Below are positions 63,906-64,000 of a DNA stretch of 64,000 nucleotides, piece by piece (position 1 is the first letter of the stretch; each line of letters opens with the position of its first letter). Position numbers and translations under genes: made by a program. The stretch lies in contig NZ_CP013387.1 in assembly GCF_001523745.2 (NCBI RefSeq), forward strand, positions 930,001 to 994,000. Direction: 5' to 3'. The stretch is from Burkholderia mayonis. GTDB lineage: Bacteria; Pseudomonadota; Gammaproteobacteria; Burkholderiales; Burkholderiaceae. The notes below the pieces were generated by a model, which was given only the letters and a program-made list of their open reading frames with translations, was not told where the DNA came from and did not search any database.

Positions 63906-64000
63906 ATGGAACACACGCACCGCCTATCCGAGAACGCAACGCGATTGCTCGCGTTGCTCGATGCGTTGCTCGCGGAGTTGTACGGCGAGCGGAACGGCCA
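63906..64000 (+). CDS. Start of a hypothetical gene (partial)
   Basis: From ATG 63906 the frame reads MEHTHRLSENATRLLALLDA, then LLAELYGERNG, and runs off the end of the window. The leucine-rich helical character is plausible for a coding start but too short to classify. No clear ribosome-binding site is visible. Confidence 0.35.
   Translation, partial: MEHTHRLSENATRLLALLDALLAELYGERNG

Noticed and set aside
1..64000. tRNA or rRNA genes
   Set aside because: No cloverleaf-like or rRNA-like conserved stretch was found on reading either strand, though a covariance-model scan would be needed to exclude a tRNA fully.

Overview
The window is very GC-rich, and its proteins look like those of a Burkholderia of the pseudomallei/thailandensis group. 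Evidence includes a DUF4148 protein, a Gram-negative OmpC-type porin, an AcpA-type phosphoesterase, Burkholderia-style AccA and many LysR/GntR/LuxR regulators. The density of regulators, permeases and catabolic genes, and the absence of any rRNA, tRNA or ribosomal protein gene, suit the second chromosome. I assign the genus with confidence but not the species.

Layout. 0-7 kb: end of an SDR gene, acetyltransferase, AI-2E-family permease, small lipoprotein, and a divergent MocR regulator/PNPOx-like pair. A scrambled patch follows, holding an outer-membrane factor fused to a histidine-kinase tail, an AT-richer orphan gene and a broken AraC gene. 6.5-13.7 kb: a Crp/Fnr regulator divergent from an acyl-CoA ligase with a clean dyad between them, then an APC permease and a chemoreceptor. 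14.4-20.8 kb: a four-gene minus-strand operon (HlyD-type adaptor, six-hairpin glycosidase-like protein, GT2 synthase with a PilZ domain, NodT-type outer-membrane factor). It looks like a c-di-GMP-controlled exopolysaccharide synthase that exports through a tripartite adaptor/channel. 21-28.5 kb: accessory region with a large dyad, a 107-aa orphan, a second accA (acetyl-CoA carboxylase) with unusual residues beside its conserved TPGA motif, AT-rich small genes, an IS66-type relic and an intact IS5-type element.

28.5-38.7 kb: cupin dioxygenase-like gene, LysR regulator divergent from an omega-aminotransferase plus CoA-acylating semialdehyde dehydrogenase (beta-alanine to acetyl-CoA), a secreted repeat protein, and a LuxR regulator divergent from an amino-acid permease and a DmpA-type peptidase. 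38.6-47 kb: MINPP-like phosphatase, small secreted protein, FUSC exporter divergent from a LysR regulator, DUF4148 protein, porin, VOC protein. 47.5-51.2 kb: a codB-pucR-codA cytosine-use operon. 51.3-55.5 kb: a minus-strand set (GntR regulator, SDR dehydrogenase, BKACE enzyme, MFS transporter) that looks like a complete small catabolic pathway. 55.7-64 kb: broken ClC channel, H-type-lectin-like protein, di-haem peroxidase, AcpA-type phosphoesterase, alpha/beta-hydrolase remnant, orphan NarL-type regulator, a small conserved protein and the start of one more gene.

The most interesting parts are the polysaccharide operon and the orphan accA paralogue. Broken genes (OMF/kinase, AraC, ClC, hydrolase, IS66) show ongoing decay and deletion in several places.
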